Below are positions 35,027 through 43,234 of a stretch of DNA of 64,000 nucleotides, piece after piece. The stretch is from contig NZ_CP058910.1 of the NCBI RefSeq assembly GCF_013415885.1, positions 434,001 through 498,000 on the forward strand, written 5' to 3'. Within the stretch, counting starts at the first letter, position 1; each line of letters starts with the position of its first letter. Origin of the DNA: Halosimplex rubrum. Its GTDB lineage: Archaea > Halobacteriota > Halobacteria > Halobacteriales > Haloarculaceae. Below the pieces are notes generated by a model that was given only the letters and a program-made list of their open reading frames with translations, made no database searches and was not told where the DNA came from. The translations under genes were made by a program, and so were the position numbers.

Positions 35027-36112
35027 CTAGGTCGGATTGACGCGGCCGCCGAACCGCGACTCGGCGAGCGCGAACGCGAAGGTGCTGGCCAGGCCGAGCA
35101 GCGTCGCGCCGGTGAGGGTGAAGGCGAGATACGACAGGTCGCCGTACGCGAGGAGGAAGCTGGTGACCCCGTGGAGGATGAAGGCGATGGCCAGCACGTA
35201 GACGGGCGCGTTGAGGTGGCGCCACTCGAACTCGCCGTCGATGTAGCCGTCGACGACGCGGCCGAAGCTGCTCGTCACCCCGGCGGCGGCGAACCAGCGC
35301 AGCGACCCGTACACCATCGCCGCGATCACTTCGATGACCGTCAGGGCGTCGCCCGTGTCGGCCTGGAGACCCTGGACCGTCTGGACGCCGGTGAACCCGC
35401 CGATCATCAACAGCAGGCCCGCCACGAAGTACGTCACCAGCGAGACGCGCCCGGCGTACAGCCCCTCGCGGATCCGCTCGACGAACGCGTCGAGGCGCTC
35501 GCCCAGCGCCAGTCCCCGCGACAGCAGGTAGAAGCCGATCAGCGCCGAGGTGACGCCGAACACGGCGCCGGGCATATCCAGCCGTTCGGCCAGCAGCGAC
35601 AGCGGGTAGATGAGCAGCAGGATGCCCATCGGGATGAGGATCGTCCCCCGCGTCTCGGGGTCGTCGAGCACCTGCTTGATCGTGTAGTACATCGATTCGA
35701 GGTCCTGGGCCTGGCGGACGACGACGCGCTGGACGCCGTCGATGGGCACCCGCGAGCGGATCACGGGCAGCACCGACTCGTCCTGGGCGCCGTCGGTGAC
35801 GACCATCGCGCGCACGTCCTCGCCCGTGACGAGGCCGGCGAGTACTTCGTCGAGTTCCTCGCCGACGGCGCGGTTGGCGGCCACGTCGCTGCCGTCGACG
35901 CCGGTGACCGCCGCCACCTCGACGGACTCGTCGGTGATCCGGTCGGCGACGTGCAGCCCCTCGAAGAGGACGTTCACGTCGCTGTCCTCGGGGTCGGCGG
36001 TCGCCAGCTCGACGGCCGCGTTCTCGACGGCGTCGCGGCCGACCACCGGCGTCTCGACGCCCGTCTTCCGACCGAGGTCGTCGTCGAGGTCCACACACAG
36101 GACCAGCAGCAT
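35027..36112 (-). CDS. DUF373 family membrane protein
   Basis: 361 residues. It has an N-terminal soluble domain MLLVLCVDLDDDLGRKTG (about 1-145), diagnostic of archaeal DUF373, followed by about six to seven membrane helices from residue 160 and ending AESRFGGRVNPT. The family is universal in haloarchaea and its function is unknown; the DLDDD motif suggests a metal or nucleotide site (inference). Upstream lies the repeat island 36.2-36.5 kb. Confidence 0.85.
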   Translation of the reverse strand: MLLVLCVDLDDDLGRKTGVETPVVGRDAVENAAVELATADPEDSDVNVLFEGLHVADRITDESVEVAAVTGVDGSDVAANRAVGEELDEVLAGLVTGEDVRAMVVTDGAQDESVLPVIRSRVPIDGVQRVVVRQAQDLESMYYTIKQVLDDPETRGTILIPMGILLLIYPLSLLAERLDMPGAVFGVTSALIGFYLLSRGLALGERLDAFVERIREGLYAGRVSLVTYFVAGLLLMIGGFTGVQTVQGLQADTGDALTVIEVIAAMVYGSLRWFAAAGVTSSFGRVVDGYIDGEFEWRHLNAPVYVLAIAFILHGVTSFLLAYGDLSYLAFTLTGATLLGLASTFAFALAESRFGGRVNPT

Positions 36113-36139
36113 CGGTCGAGGGTAGGCAACGGGCCTGTA

Positions 36140-36292
36140 TCAGTCTTCGGGGCTCTGGGTGAGATCGATGTCCGTGGTGTGGGTTGATACTGAGGGGCGC
36201 CGGCTCTCGACCCGCTCGCTAGGAGTTAGATCTACCACAGGAATCAGGAGACGCTGAAAGCCCTCGGCCCGCTCGCGGGTGCTGTGCGACAT
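36140..36292 (-). CDS. possible short ORF inside the dispersed repeat (copy A)
   Basis: 50 codons from ATG, beginning MSHSTRERAEGFQRLLIPVV. The ATG and the next ~30 codons align without indels to the ORF at 44621 in repeat copy B (MSLSDRERGEGFQRLLSPAV). It may be a real small protein or a by-product of the palindromic repeat. No domain recognised. Confidence 0.25.
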   Translation of the reverse strand: MSHSTRERAEGFQRLLIPVVDLTPSERVESRRPSVSTHTTDIDLTQSPED

Positions 36293-36540
36293 ATCCTCAC
36301 TCGCTCCGCTCGTTCGGATAGTGGTCGCGCACCACCCGCGAGCGCGCCTCGCCCTTTCAGTCCACCAGGAGAGCAAGCTCTTCTGAGCCCGCGCTCACTC
36401 CGTTCGCGTGGACACCAAGGACCGCCCCGCACAGCACCGCACCGCGCCACACACCTCCCCAGCCGATTCGCTCGCCTTCGGCTCGCTCATCCCTCGCACG
36501 ATGCTGTCGCGACACGAGAGTCGCGACAGCGCGCGCCACC
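36190..36540 (-). repeat. dispersed palindromic repeat, copy A
   Basis: The 443-bp gap 36113-36555 is largely this repeat, read on the minus strand. In order: a perfect hairpin with arm GCTGTCGCGAC, CGAGGGATGAGCGAG, a conserved GGTGCTGTGCGGGGCGGT block, an arm CTGAAAGGGCGAGGCGCGCT paired imperfectly with CGGGCCGAGGGCTTTCAG, then the short ORF start. All blocks recur in the same order at 44400-44830 on the plus strand. Copy A carries an extra ~40-bp insertion near 36370-36405 that copy B lacks. Confidence 0.75.
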
Positions 36541-36555
36541 GCAGTTCACCCACCT

Positions 36556-38391
36556 TCAGTCGGCTTCGTCAAGGATGGGCCCCATGATCTCGACCTCCTG
36601 GGCGAGCGCCTCGTCGCCAATGGCGTCCATCTCCGCTCGGAAGTACTCGCGGAACGCCCGGATGCGCTGCTCGTAGGTGTCGCTCACCGTCAGCGGCACG
36701 GACTGCTGTTCCCACTTGCCGAGTTGCTCCTCCGGCGGAGGCACCTGGATGCCGTCGTCGGGGGCCGGAGTCTCGTCCTCGCGCTCGCGCTCGTCGACCA
36801 TCCAGTTCTTCAGGAGGTCGGCGTACCGCGAGAGGAGGACCGCCTTCCGGACGCCGCTGTTGGCGTAGTAGTCCGGTTCGGCGTCGGGGAAGCGGATGCG
36901 GGTCGCGTTCTCGTGGCTGCGGCCGCGGCGGTCCGTCCAGGTGACGGTCAGATCGAGGACCGCGTCCGCCGACTGCCGGTCGACCTGTACGAGGACGACG
37001 CCGCCGCGGGACTTCCCGCCCTCGCTGGGCGACGCGAACAGCGTGTTGACGTGCATGATCCGCCCGGTCGCCTCCTCGGCGGCGGTGGTGCCGTAGACCC
37101 GCTCGATGTCGTACCCGGCCGCGTCCAGGCTGAGTTCGAGGTCGAAGACGAGCGGCGTGACCATGTACTTGAACTCCTCGCCGAGGCGGCGGGTGAACTC
37201 GTCGGCGGAGTGGACGCTGTAGTAGTTCGCGCCTTCGATCGACGTGATGGCGTCGACGAGTTCGGCGTTGAAGTCGACGCCGACGCCGACGAACGTCGTG
37301 TATCGCTGCCGGTCGGCGTTGTCGGCGAGGCGCCCGCGCAGGTCGCCGGCGTCGGTCTCGCCGAGGTTCGGCATCGCGTCGGTCAGGACGATGGTCCGGT
37401 TCTCGTAGACGGCCCGGTCGGCGTCGTCGTACTCGCGGAGCATGTCGGTCGCGTCGGCCACGCCCGCCGAGAGGCGCGTCCCGCCCCCGGCCTCGATGTC
37501 CTCGCGGATGTGGTCGCGGATAGCGTCCATGTCCGTCGCCTCGACCGGTCTGAGCGGCTTCGCGACCGTCGACTCGTCGTCGTAGAGGACGACGCCCAGA
37601 CGGTCGCCGGGTCGGAGCTGTTCGGTCAGCGCGACCAGCGCCTCGCGGGCGACCTCGATCTTCTTGCGGTCCGTGTCGCCCTTCGGGGTCTGCTCGTTCC
37701 CGAACTGGTCGTAGTAGTAGTCGTCGAACTCATCGGACATCGACCCGGAGACGTCGACGACGACAGTGAGGTTGAGCCGTTTGCGCTCGAACTCGTCGGC
37801 GGCCAGCCCGGAGTTCAGCCCGACGGTGAGATAGCGCTCGGTCTCCCCGGAGAGCGGGTCGGCAGTCACCGCCGGCGAGTAGGCGGGCCCGAAGGTCGCG
37901 CCGCAGAGCCGGCCCGGGTCGCCGGTCTCGAAGTAGTAGTCGTAGAACATCCCCTCGTAGCTCAGGCTCTCGGGGAGCGGGAGATACCCCTCCTCGACGT
38001 TGCGGCGGAAAGTTCCGATATCCTTCGCGCCGCCCGCTGCGAGACCGACGCTCCCGTCGGCGGCGACGGCCGTGGCGGTCGGCATCGGCGTCGGGGTCCC
38101 GCCGCCTCCGCCCCCTCCTCCACCGTGGCCCGGTGTCGGCGTCGGGGTCGGGTCGTACTGCCAGTCGTCGATCCGTTTCCGGTCGGTGTCGACGGGCGGG
38201 GCGGTGCCCGTCGGCGTCGGTGTACCGGCGCAGGGCGTCCCCGTCGCCGGCGTGGTGATGTCAGTGCCCGAATCGGTTCGGTCACCGCTGCGATCCGTCT
38301 CCCCCTCGTCGGCGCGACAGCCTGCGAGGGCGGCCGCGGTCGAGGCGGCGGCCGCGCGCAGTAGCCACCGCCGTGATCTGTCTCTCGGCAT
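36556..38391 (-). CDS. Tat-exported lipoprotein with von Willebrand factor A domain
   Basis: 611 residues. Signal RDRSRRWLLRAAAAS with twin arginines, then lipobox LAGC (Cys about residue 24). A T/P/G-rich spacer follows, including a run of nine glycines, then a VWA domain (about 205-420) with the MIDAS motif DVSGSMS, a supporting Thr in GGGTRLSAG and Asp in VLTDAMPNLG. The C-terminal ~180 residues are beta-rich then helical. Surface-anchored adhesion or protein-assembly role is likely, but the partner is unknown. Same orientation as DUF373 but separated by the repeat island. Confidence 0.87.
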   Translation of the reverse strand: MPRDRSRRWLLRAAAASTAAALAGCRADEGETDRSGDRTDSGTDITTPATGTPCAGTPTPTGTAPPVDTDRKRIDDWQYDPTPTPTPGHGGGGGGGGGTPTPMPTATAVAADGSVGLAAGGAKDIGTFRRNVEEGYLPLPESLSYEGMFYDYYFETGDPGRLCGATFGPAYSPAVTADPLSGETERYLTVGLNSGLAADEFERKRLNLTVVVDVSGSMSDEFDDYYYDQFGNEQTPKGDTDRKKIEVAREALVALTEQLRPGDRLGVVLYDDESTVAKPLRPVEATDMDAIRDHIREDIEAGGGTRLSAGVADATDMLREYDDADRAVYENRTIVLTDAMPNLGETDAGDLRGRLADNADRQRYTTFVGVGVDFNAELVDAITSIEGANYYSVHSADEFTRRLGEEFKYMVTPLVFDLELSLDAAGYDIERVYGTTAAEEATGRIMHVNTLFASPSEGGKSRGGVVLVQVDRQSADAVLDLTVTWTDRRGRSHENATRIRFPDAEPDYYANSGVRKAVLLSRYADLLKNWMVDEREREDETPAPDDGIQVPPPEEQLGKWEQQSVPLTVSDTYEQRIRAFREYFRAEMDAIGDEALAQEVEIMGPILDEAD

Positions 38392-38506
38392 ACGTCCGGC
38401 TTCGGGGACAGTTCAAAAGGCTGTGATGAACGATCAAAGAGCGGTTTGAAGCTGGTCGGCCCCGGGAGGTCCGAGGACTGATTCGAGATTCATATCTGTC
38501 CGCTAG

Positions 38507-39265
38507 TCAGGGAACTCTCTCAGTAACGTCCCGCAGGTCCTCGGGGTCGGTCCACGGGAGACAGCGCCCGTGGAGTTCGAACAGTCGGAACTCGTTCAGA
38601 TGCACCCAGCTGTAGGACACTGCCTCGTGCTCTGCATCCTCCCGATCCTCGATCCGGTCGACGATCTCTTCGTGCGAAACCTCGACACCGTTCCGCCGAG
38701 CGCGTGTGACCAGCGAATCCAGCTCTGTCTCAGTGTCTTCCTCGTCAAGGTCGTCATTGAAGTAGACGTTCACCGCGGCGGCGAGAAGGTCGGCCACGGT
38801 TTCGATATGTCTGTCGGTCATCCAGGCGTAATCTCGGGGGAGAACCGTCGATCGCTCGAAATACGGAGTCGCGCTGATCTTTCCGAGTTCGGTCACTTCA
38901 CCGCCGGCGTCCTGCTCGTGGACCGCGACGATATGGTCGGCGTAGGTGGCCAACAGCGTGAACCGGATCCGGAACACCGGAAGACGATCGATCTCGATCT
39001 GCGGGAGATCACCCATCAGGAACGGATAGGTGCCGAGCCGTTTGTCCAGTTCGTTCTCGACGATCCGCAACCGGCGGATGTACGGGTCCCGATAGCTACC
39101 CAGGATAAAGTACGACTCCTCTGGGGTCTGCAGATGTGACACTTCCCGATTGGCGAAGCCAAGGATCTCGGCGGTCTCGTGTGGTTCGAGTTCGAGGCCC
39201 TGCAGCGCTTCGTCGACCGCTTCCATGATCTCGGCGTCGTCCCCTGATGTCTCCGACCCGGTCAT
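38507..39265 (-). CDS. unrecognised protein with possible deoxyribosyltransferase/TIR-like fold
   Basis: 252 residues, soluble. I do not recognise the family. After an N-terminal helical part (1-48), ESYFILGSYRDPYIRRLR, TYPFLMGDLP and ATYADHIVAVHEQDAGGEVTELGKI suggest alternating strands and helices. The pattern ADxIVAV...GG...ELG resembles nucleoside 2-deoxyribosyltransferase and TIR-like nucleotide-processing proteins, where the Glu is catalytic; this is inference. Codon use is less GC-biased than its neighbours. It is divergent from a regulator gene, with an inverted repeat between them. Confidence 0.65.
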   Translation of the reverse strand: MTGSETSGDDAEIMEAVDEALQGLELEPHETAEILGFANREVSHLQTPEESYFILGSYRDPYIRRLRIVENELDKRLGTYPFLMGDLPQIEIDRLPVFRIRFTLLATYADHIVAVHEQDAGGEVTELGKISATPYFERSTVLPRDYAWMTDRHIETVADLLAAAVNVYFNDDLDEEDTETELDSLVTRARRNGVEVSHEEIVDRIEDREDAEHEAVSYSWVHLNEFRLFELHGRCLPWTDPEDLRDVTERVP

Positions 39266-39304
39266 CGGGCGTTGTTTTCAGCTACGAGAACAAATACCTT
39301 TTCG

Positions 39305-39340
39305 ACTGGTTTGGGAAAATAGCGTTTCTACCAAACCAGT
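39305..39340. promoter_or_regulatory. operator-like 10-bp inverted repeat in a divergent promoter
   Basis: Perfect inverted repeat ACTGGTTTGG (39305-39314) and CCAAACCAGT (39331-39340) with a 16-bp spacer, in a markedly AT-rich 115-bp gap between the unknown gene and the winged-helix regulator. The centres are 26 bp apart, compatible with a dimeric winged-helix protein. The adjacent AAATACCTTTT (39289-39299) could be the TATA region of the leftward gene. Confidence 0.6.
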
Positions 39341-39380
39341 TGTCCCAAAGTGTTTTGCGCGTCCGCGAGAAGTATCGAAC

Positions 39381-40493
39381 ATGAGCGATGCGCCTGCCGC
39401 GGAGGACGGTGGTCCCTTCGAGGAGCAGCGGCAGATCTACGAGTTGCTGTCCCAAGAGACGCGACATCTGGTGTTACAGTACATCCTGGGGCATCCAGCG
39501 CATCTCCCGTCGCTCGACGAGTTCGCGTACCTGATCCCCAAAAACAAGGCCGCGATCCGGGACCAGTTACAGGTCCTCGAAGATGCGGACGTGATCGCGT
39601 GTTACGAGCATCCGCCCAACGAGCGTACTCGGGGTCTCCCATCGCAGTTCTACGGCCTCACCGAACACGGTGTAGATGTCCTCTCCGAGTACAACTACCT
39701 GCGAGGGCTCCCCGTCGCCCGCGCACTGTACGACAACACGCGGCTCTCGGAGAAAGTGCAACGCCACCTCAACGCGCCGCGCCCGGCGCTCCCCCCGAGC
39801 GTCGGCCGATCACTTACTATCGGCGAAGAACCGACCGATTTCGACCGAGTAGAGAGCTACATTCGGGAGCGACAGGGTGGCGTTCCCAGTACCGACGACC
39901 AGGTCCTGCTCGCAAAGGCGTTCTTCGAAGCGGAGATCGGTCCCGACCACGAGGGGATCAAACGAACCGATCTGCTCGACGAGTTCGGAGTCGAACTGGA
40001 GCATCGCGCAGAAACGGTGCTCGACAACCTCGTCGATACGGGTCTGCTCGAAGCGACGAAGCCACCGGGACCGGACATCTTCGCGATCAGCGAGCGCATC
40101 GACGAAATCGTCAACGGACGCGTTACCGAGGAGGCCCGGGAAAATCTCGACGGGCTCGTCGCCCACATCGACGACGAACTGCAGTCGATCGAACTGGATG
40201 ACGGGGCCGCCGAAATCAGCGGCTCGGAGACGGTCGCGTCGGAGCCGTCGGTCGCACTCGCCGACGGGGCCGGTCGCACGATACGGAGTATCCTGGCGAG
40301 CGAATTCGGCGTTGCACCGGAGCGTGTCGTCGAACACCTCCGTTCGGGGGACCCGATCGACCGCCTCAATGCGGCCGTCGAGGCGATCGACTCCTCCGAA
40401 GAGGTCGCCAGTTCCGAAGAATACGGACGGATCGTCTTCCTGAGTCAGGCGTACCGCTATCGGCTGACGGAGCGGGCGATGGAGCTGCAGTAA
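39381..40493 (+). CDS. winged-helix transcriptional regulator, long form
   Basis: 370 residues. An N-terminal winged helix (about 12-105) has SQETRHLVLQYILGHPAHLPS, the recognition region PKNKAAIRDQLQVL and a wing ending SQFYGLTEHGVDVLSEY. The rest (about 110-370) is soluble and helical, including a possible second winged helix near 190-240 (KRTDLLDEFGVELEHRAETVLDNLVDTGLLE). This is an ArsR-like haloarchaeal group. It probably binds the inverted repeat upstream and controls itself and the divergent gene (inference). Confidence 0.8.
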   Translation: MSDAPAAEDGGPFEEQRQIYELLSQETRHLVLQYILGHPAHLPSLDEFAYLIPKNKAAIRDQLQVLEDADVIACYEHPPNERTRGLPSQFYGLTEHGVDVLSEYNYLRGLPVARALYDNTRLSEKVQRHLNAPRPALPPSVGRSLTIGEEPTDFDRVESYIRERQGGVPSTDDQVLLAKAFFEAEIGPDHEGIKRTDLLDEFGVELEHRAETVLDNLVDTGLLEATKPPGPDIFAISERIDEIVNGRVTEEARENLDGLVAHIDDELQSIELDDGAAEISGSETVASEPSVALADGAGRTIRSILASEFGVAPERVVEHLRSGDPIDRLNAAVEAIDSSEEVASSEEYGRIVFLSQAYRYRLTERAMELQ

Positions 40494-40535
40494 CTGTCTC
40501 GAACGGATCCGGATCGATGGCTACTGCACGGGCAT

Positions 40536-41717
40536 CTATGTCGGCGCGCCGCGCCGAGCCTGAGACACCCGCGTCAGCACGGCGACGACGAGCATCGCGA
40601 CCAGCAGCGCGGGCAAAATTCCGAGCGCCCCGCGCAGGCCGACGCGCTCGGCCAGGAGTCCGACCACCGGCGGCACCAGCGCGATGCCGACGTAGCCCGC
40701 GCTCGTCGAGATGGCGTTGACGGGGCCGCTGTACTCCGGCGCGGCGTTCATGCCGAACGCCGACAGCGTCGGGAACGTCGCCGAGATCACGAGCCCGAGC
40801 GCGAAGACGGCGACGAACAGCCAGCGCCCGCTCGCGAGGTAGATCGTCGCGATCAGTGCGGGCATCGTGAGCGTCAGCGTCACGAGCACGATATCGAGTG
40901 TGCGGCCGGTGCGGTCGGCGAGGTAGCTGTAGGCCAGCCGCCCGGGGACGTACGCCGCGAGGAAGGTAGAGAGGACGAGGTTCGCCTCCGCGGCGGGGAG
41001 CTGCCGAGCGGCGAAGTAGGGGAGCCAGGTGAAGAGGGTGCCCTCGATGCCGCCGTTGAACACGAGCACGCCGGTCATCCCGGCGACGGCGGGCTTGCGG
41101 AGGACCGCCCGCAGGTCGTCGAGGGTGAGTTCCCGCTCGGTCGCGACGGAGTCGGGGAGGTCCAGCCGGACGAGCAGCGCCGTCGAGACGGCGAAGCCGA
41201 CGGCGACGACGCCGTAGGCGAACCGCCAGTTCCCGGCCGCCAGCGCCGCGGTGACGACCAGCGGGCCCGCGGCGGCGCCGGCGGCCCAGACGAGGGCGTA
41301 GCGGTTGAAGATCCGCGCGCGGCCGTCGGGGTAGAGGTGGCTCAGCACCGCCCGGTCCAGCGCGCGGAACGGCCCGGTGGCGACCCCGCGGAGAAAGAGC
41401 GCGGCGAGGAAGACGAGAAAGACCGGCGCGATCCCCGTCAGGACGGCGCCGACGGCGACGACGGCGGCGCTGCCGACCAGGGCGCGGTAGATGTCGATGC
41501 GGCCGGCGACCAGGCCGACGACCAGCACGGAGGCGACGAAGCCGAGCGTGCCCGCGGTGGCGACGAGCCCCAGCAGCGCCTGGGAAACCTGGAAGCTCTC
41601 CTCGATGCTGGGCAGCAGGGCGCCCCGTAGCTGGAAGCCGACGGCGTCCGTGGTGACGAACGCGAAGATGGCGACCGTCCACAGCAGGCGCTCGCGGCGA
41701 TCGGTGGCCTCAGCCAT
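40536..41717 (-). CDS. major facilitator superfamily transporter
   Basis: 393 residues, 12 predicted membrane helices. The conserved loop 2-3 motif is weak (GLVAGRIDIYR); the equivalent in the second half is SYLADRTGRTLD. Helices 4/5 and 10/11 have typical glycine patterns. Substrate unknown; ligand specificity cannot be read. ATG at 41717 starts MAEATDRRERLLW just before helix 1. It converges with the winged-helix regulator gene (42-bp gap). Confidence 0.85.
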   Translation of the reverse strand: MAEATDRRERLLWTVAIFAFVTTDAVGFQLRGALLPSIEESFQVSQALLGLVATAGTLGFVASVLVVGLVAGRIDIYRALVGSAAVVAVGAVLTGIAPVFLVFLAALFLRGVATGPFRALDRAVLSHLYPDGRARIFNRYALVWAAGAAAGPLVVTAALAAGNWRFAYGVVAVGFAVSTALLVRLDLPDSVATERELTLDDLRAVLRKPAVAGMTGVLVFNGGIEGTLFTWLPYFAARQLPAAEANLVLSTFLAAYVPGRLAYSYLADRTGRTLDIVLVTLTLTMPALIATIYLASGRWLFVAVFALGLVISATFPTLSAFGMNAAPEYSGPVNAISTSAGYVGIALVPPVVGLLAERVGLRGALGILPALLVAMLVVAVLTRVSQARRGAPT

Positions 41718-41919
41718 GTGAGTGTCCCGCCGTGGTCGACGGCTCGTCCTCGTCGCGCGACTCGAACCGATGCACTTGGTGTGTCGATCGGGTGAATCGC
41801 CTAATAGCTTCGCGCTCGCGGTCGGTCCTTCCGGTTCGGTCCACCGGCGGGCGTCAGCGGTTGACACCCCCGGCGAGGGAACGCACGACTTTTGCCGCTC
41901 GACGGGATAGATAGGGGCA

Positions 41920-42963
41920 ATGATATCCGAGGGCTGCGAACAGTGCGCCAAGGGCGGGAAGATGGTCCTGTTCGTCTACGGCTACTGCGACCAGCGCGAC
42001 TGTTTCTACTGTCCCCTCGGCGAGAACCGCAAGAACGTCAATCAGGTGTACGCCAACGAGCGGCCCGTCGAGTCCGACGACGACGTGCTCGAGGAGGCCG
42101 AGCGCATGGACGCCCTCGGGGCGTCTATCACCGGCGGCGAACCCCAGGAGGCGATGGGGCGCACGACGCGGTATCTCTCCCTGCTGAAAGACGAGTACGG
42201 CGAGGACTTCCACACCCACCTCTACACCGGTATCACCGGCGGCCGCGAGAACATGCGCCGGCTCTCCGAAGCAGGTCTCGACGAGATCCGCTTTCACCCA
42301 CCCTACGAGCAGTGGGGCGACCTGCACGGCACCGAGTGGGAGGAGATCCTCTACATCGCCCGCGAAGAAGGGCTGACCCCGGCCTTCGAGATCCCGGGCA
42401 TCCGGCCCGAACAGGAGTTCGTCGACTTCCTCGACGAGGGCGCCGCCGACTTCTGTAACATCAACGAGTTCGAGATGTCCGACGGCAACTACCGCCGGAT
42501 GCAGGAGGAGGGCTTCGAGCTGCGCGACGAGCACATGAGCGCGGTCGACAGCCCGCGCGAGGAGATCCTCGATCAGATGGGCGACCACGAGAAGGTGTAC
42601 TTCTGCACGAGCGTCTTCAAGGACGCCGCCCAGCACCGCCGGCGGCTCAAGCGGATGGCCCGAACCCTGCGCCGTCCGTTCGACGAGATCACCGACGACG
42701 GGACGCTGGTCTACGGGAAGGCGTGGGCCGACGCCGAGCGCATGGACGCGCTGGGCGTCCCCGAGGAGTACTACACCGTCAAGTCCGAACACGTCGAGGT
42801 GGCGTGGTGGCTGCTGGAGGAGATGGTCGAAGACGGCGACATGGAGAGCGGCGAGATCGTCGAGCAGTACCCGACCTACGACGGCACCGTGGTCGAACGG
42901 ACGCCGCTGTCGGGCGGTAGTAGTGGTGGTAGCGACAGCGGCCAGTCCGCGGCGGGCGACTGA
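41920..42963 (+). CDS. radical SAM protein with C-x4-C-x2-C motif
   Basis: 347 residues. The radical SAM cluster motif is GYCDQRDCFYCPLGENR, i.e. C23-x4-C28-x2-C31, one residue longer than the canonical C-x3-C-x2-C. An additional Cys pair (GCEQC, residues 6-9) precedes it. The SAM-binding GGE is visible in ITGGEPQEAM. The C-terminus has a G/S-rich tail. The haloarchaeal family is conserved but uncharacterised; it may act on a cofactor or protein. An ACTTTTG stretch near 41889 sits at TATA distance. Confidence 0.82.
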   Translation: MISEGCEQCAKGGKMVLFVYGYCDQRDCFYCPLGENRKNVNQVYANERPVESDDDVLEEAERMDALGASITGGEPQEAMGRTTRYLSLLKDEYGEDFHTHLYTGITGGRENMRRLSEAGLDEIRFHPPYEQWGDLHGTEWEEILYIAREEGLTPAFEIPGIRPEQEFVDFLDEGAADFCNINEFEMSDGNYRRMQEEGFELRDEHMSAVDSPREEILDQMGDHEKVYFCTSVFKDAAQHRRRLKRMARTLRRPFDEITDDGTLVYGKAWADAERMDALGVPEEYYTVKSEHVEVAWWLLEEMVEDGDMESGEIVEQYPTYDGTVVERTPLSGGSSGGSDSGQSAAGD

Positions 42964-43030
42964 GTCTACGGGACCGACCGGGTCGTACTACCCGTCGAGC
43001 GTCGGCGGGAACGGCCGGATACGCGCCAAC

Positions 43031-43150
43031 ATGACGCTCCTTCCGTCACAGGCGTTCGTCGAGTCGCTGAACGCGACGGTCCCGGTCGAGCGCTCCGACG
43101 ACTGTCCCGCCGAGAGCGAGCGCGAGCGGATCGTGGTCTTCGTCGGGTAG
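43031..43150 (+). CDS. possible 39-aa acidic small protein
   Basis: ATG to TAG, 39 codons, beginning MTLLPSQAFVESLNATVP and ending ERIVVFVG. Acidic and compact with no low-complexity bias, in the 271-bp gap between the radical SAM and oxidoreductase genes. It could be a small protein or a decayed fragment. The rest of the gap shows nothing else. Confidence 0.3.
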   Translation: MTLLPSQAFVESLNATVPVERSDDCPAESERERIVVFVG

Positions 43151-43234
43151 CCGGCGCGACCGCGCCTCGACGGGAGTCGGGGCGACCCTCTCCGGGAAGC
43201 GCGCGTTCTTTTCCGTCCCCTCCGATCGACGCCC

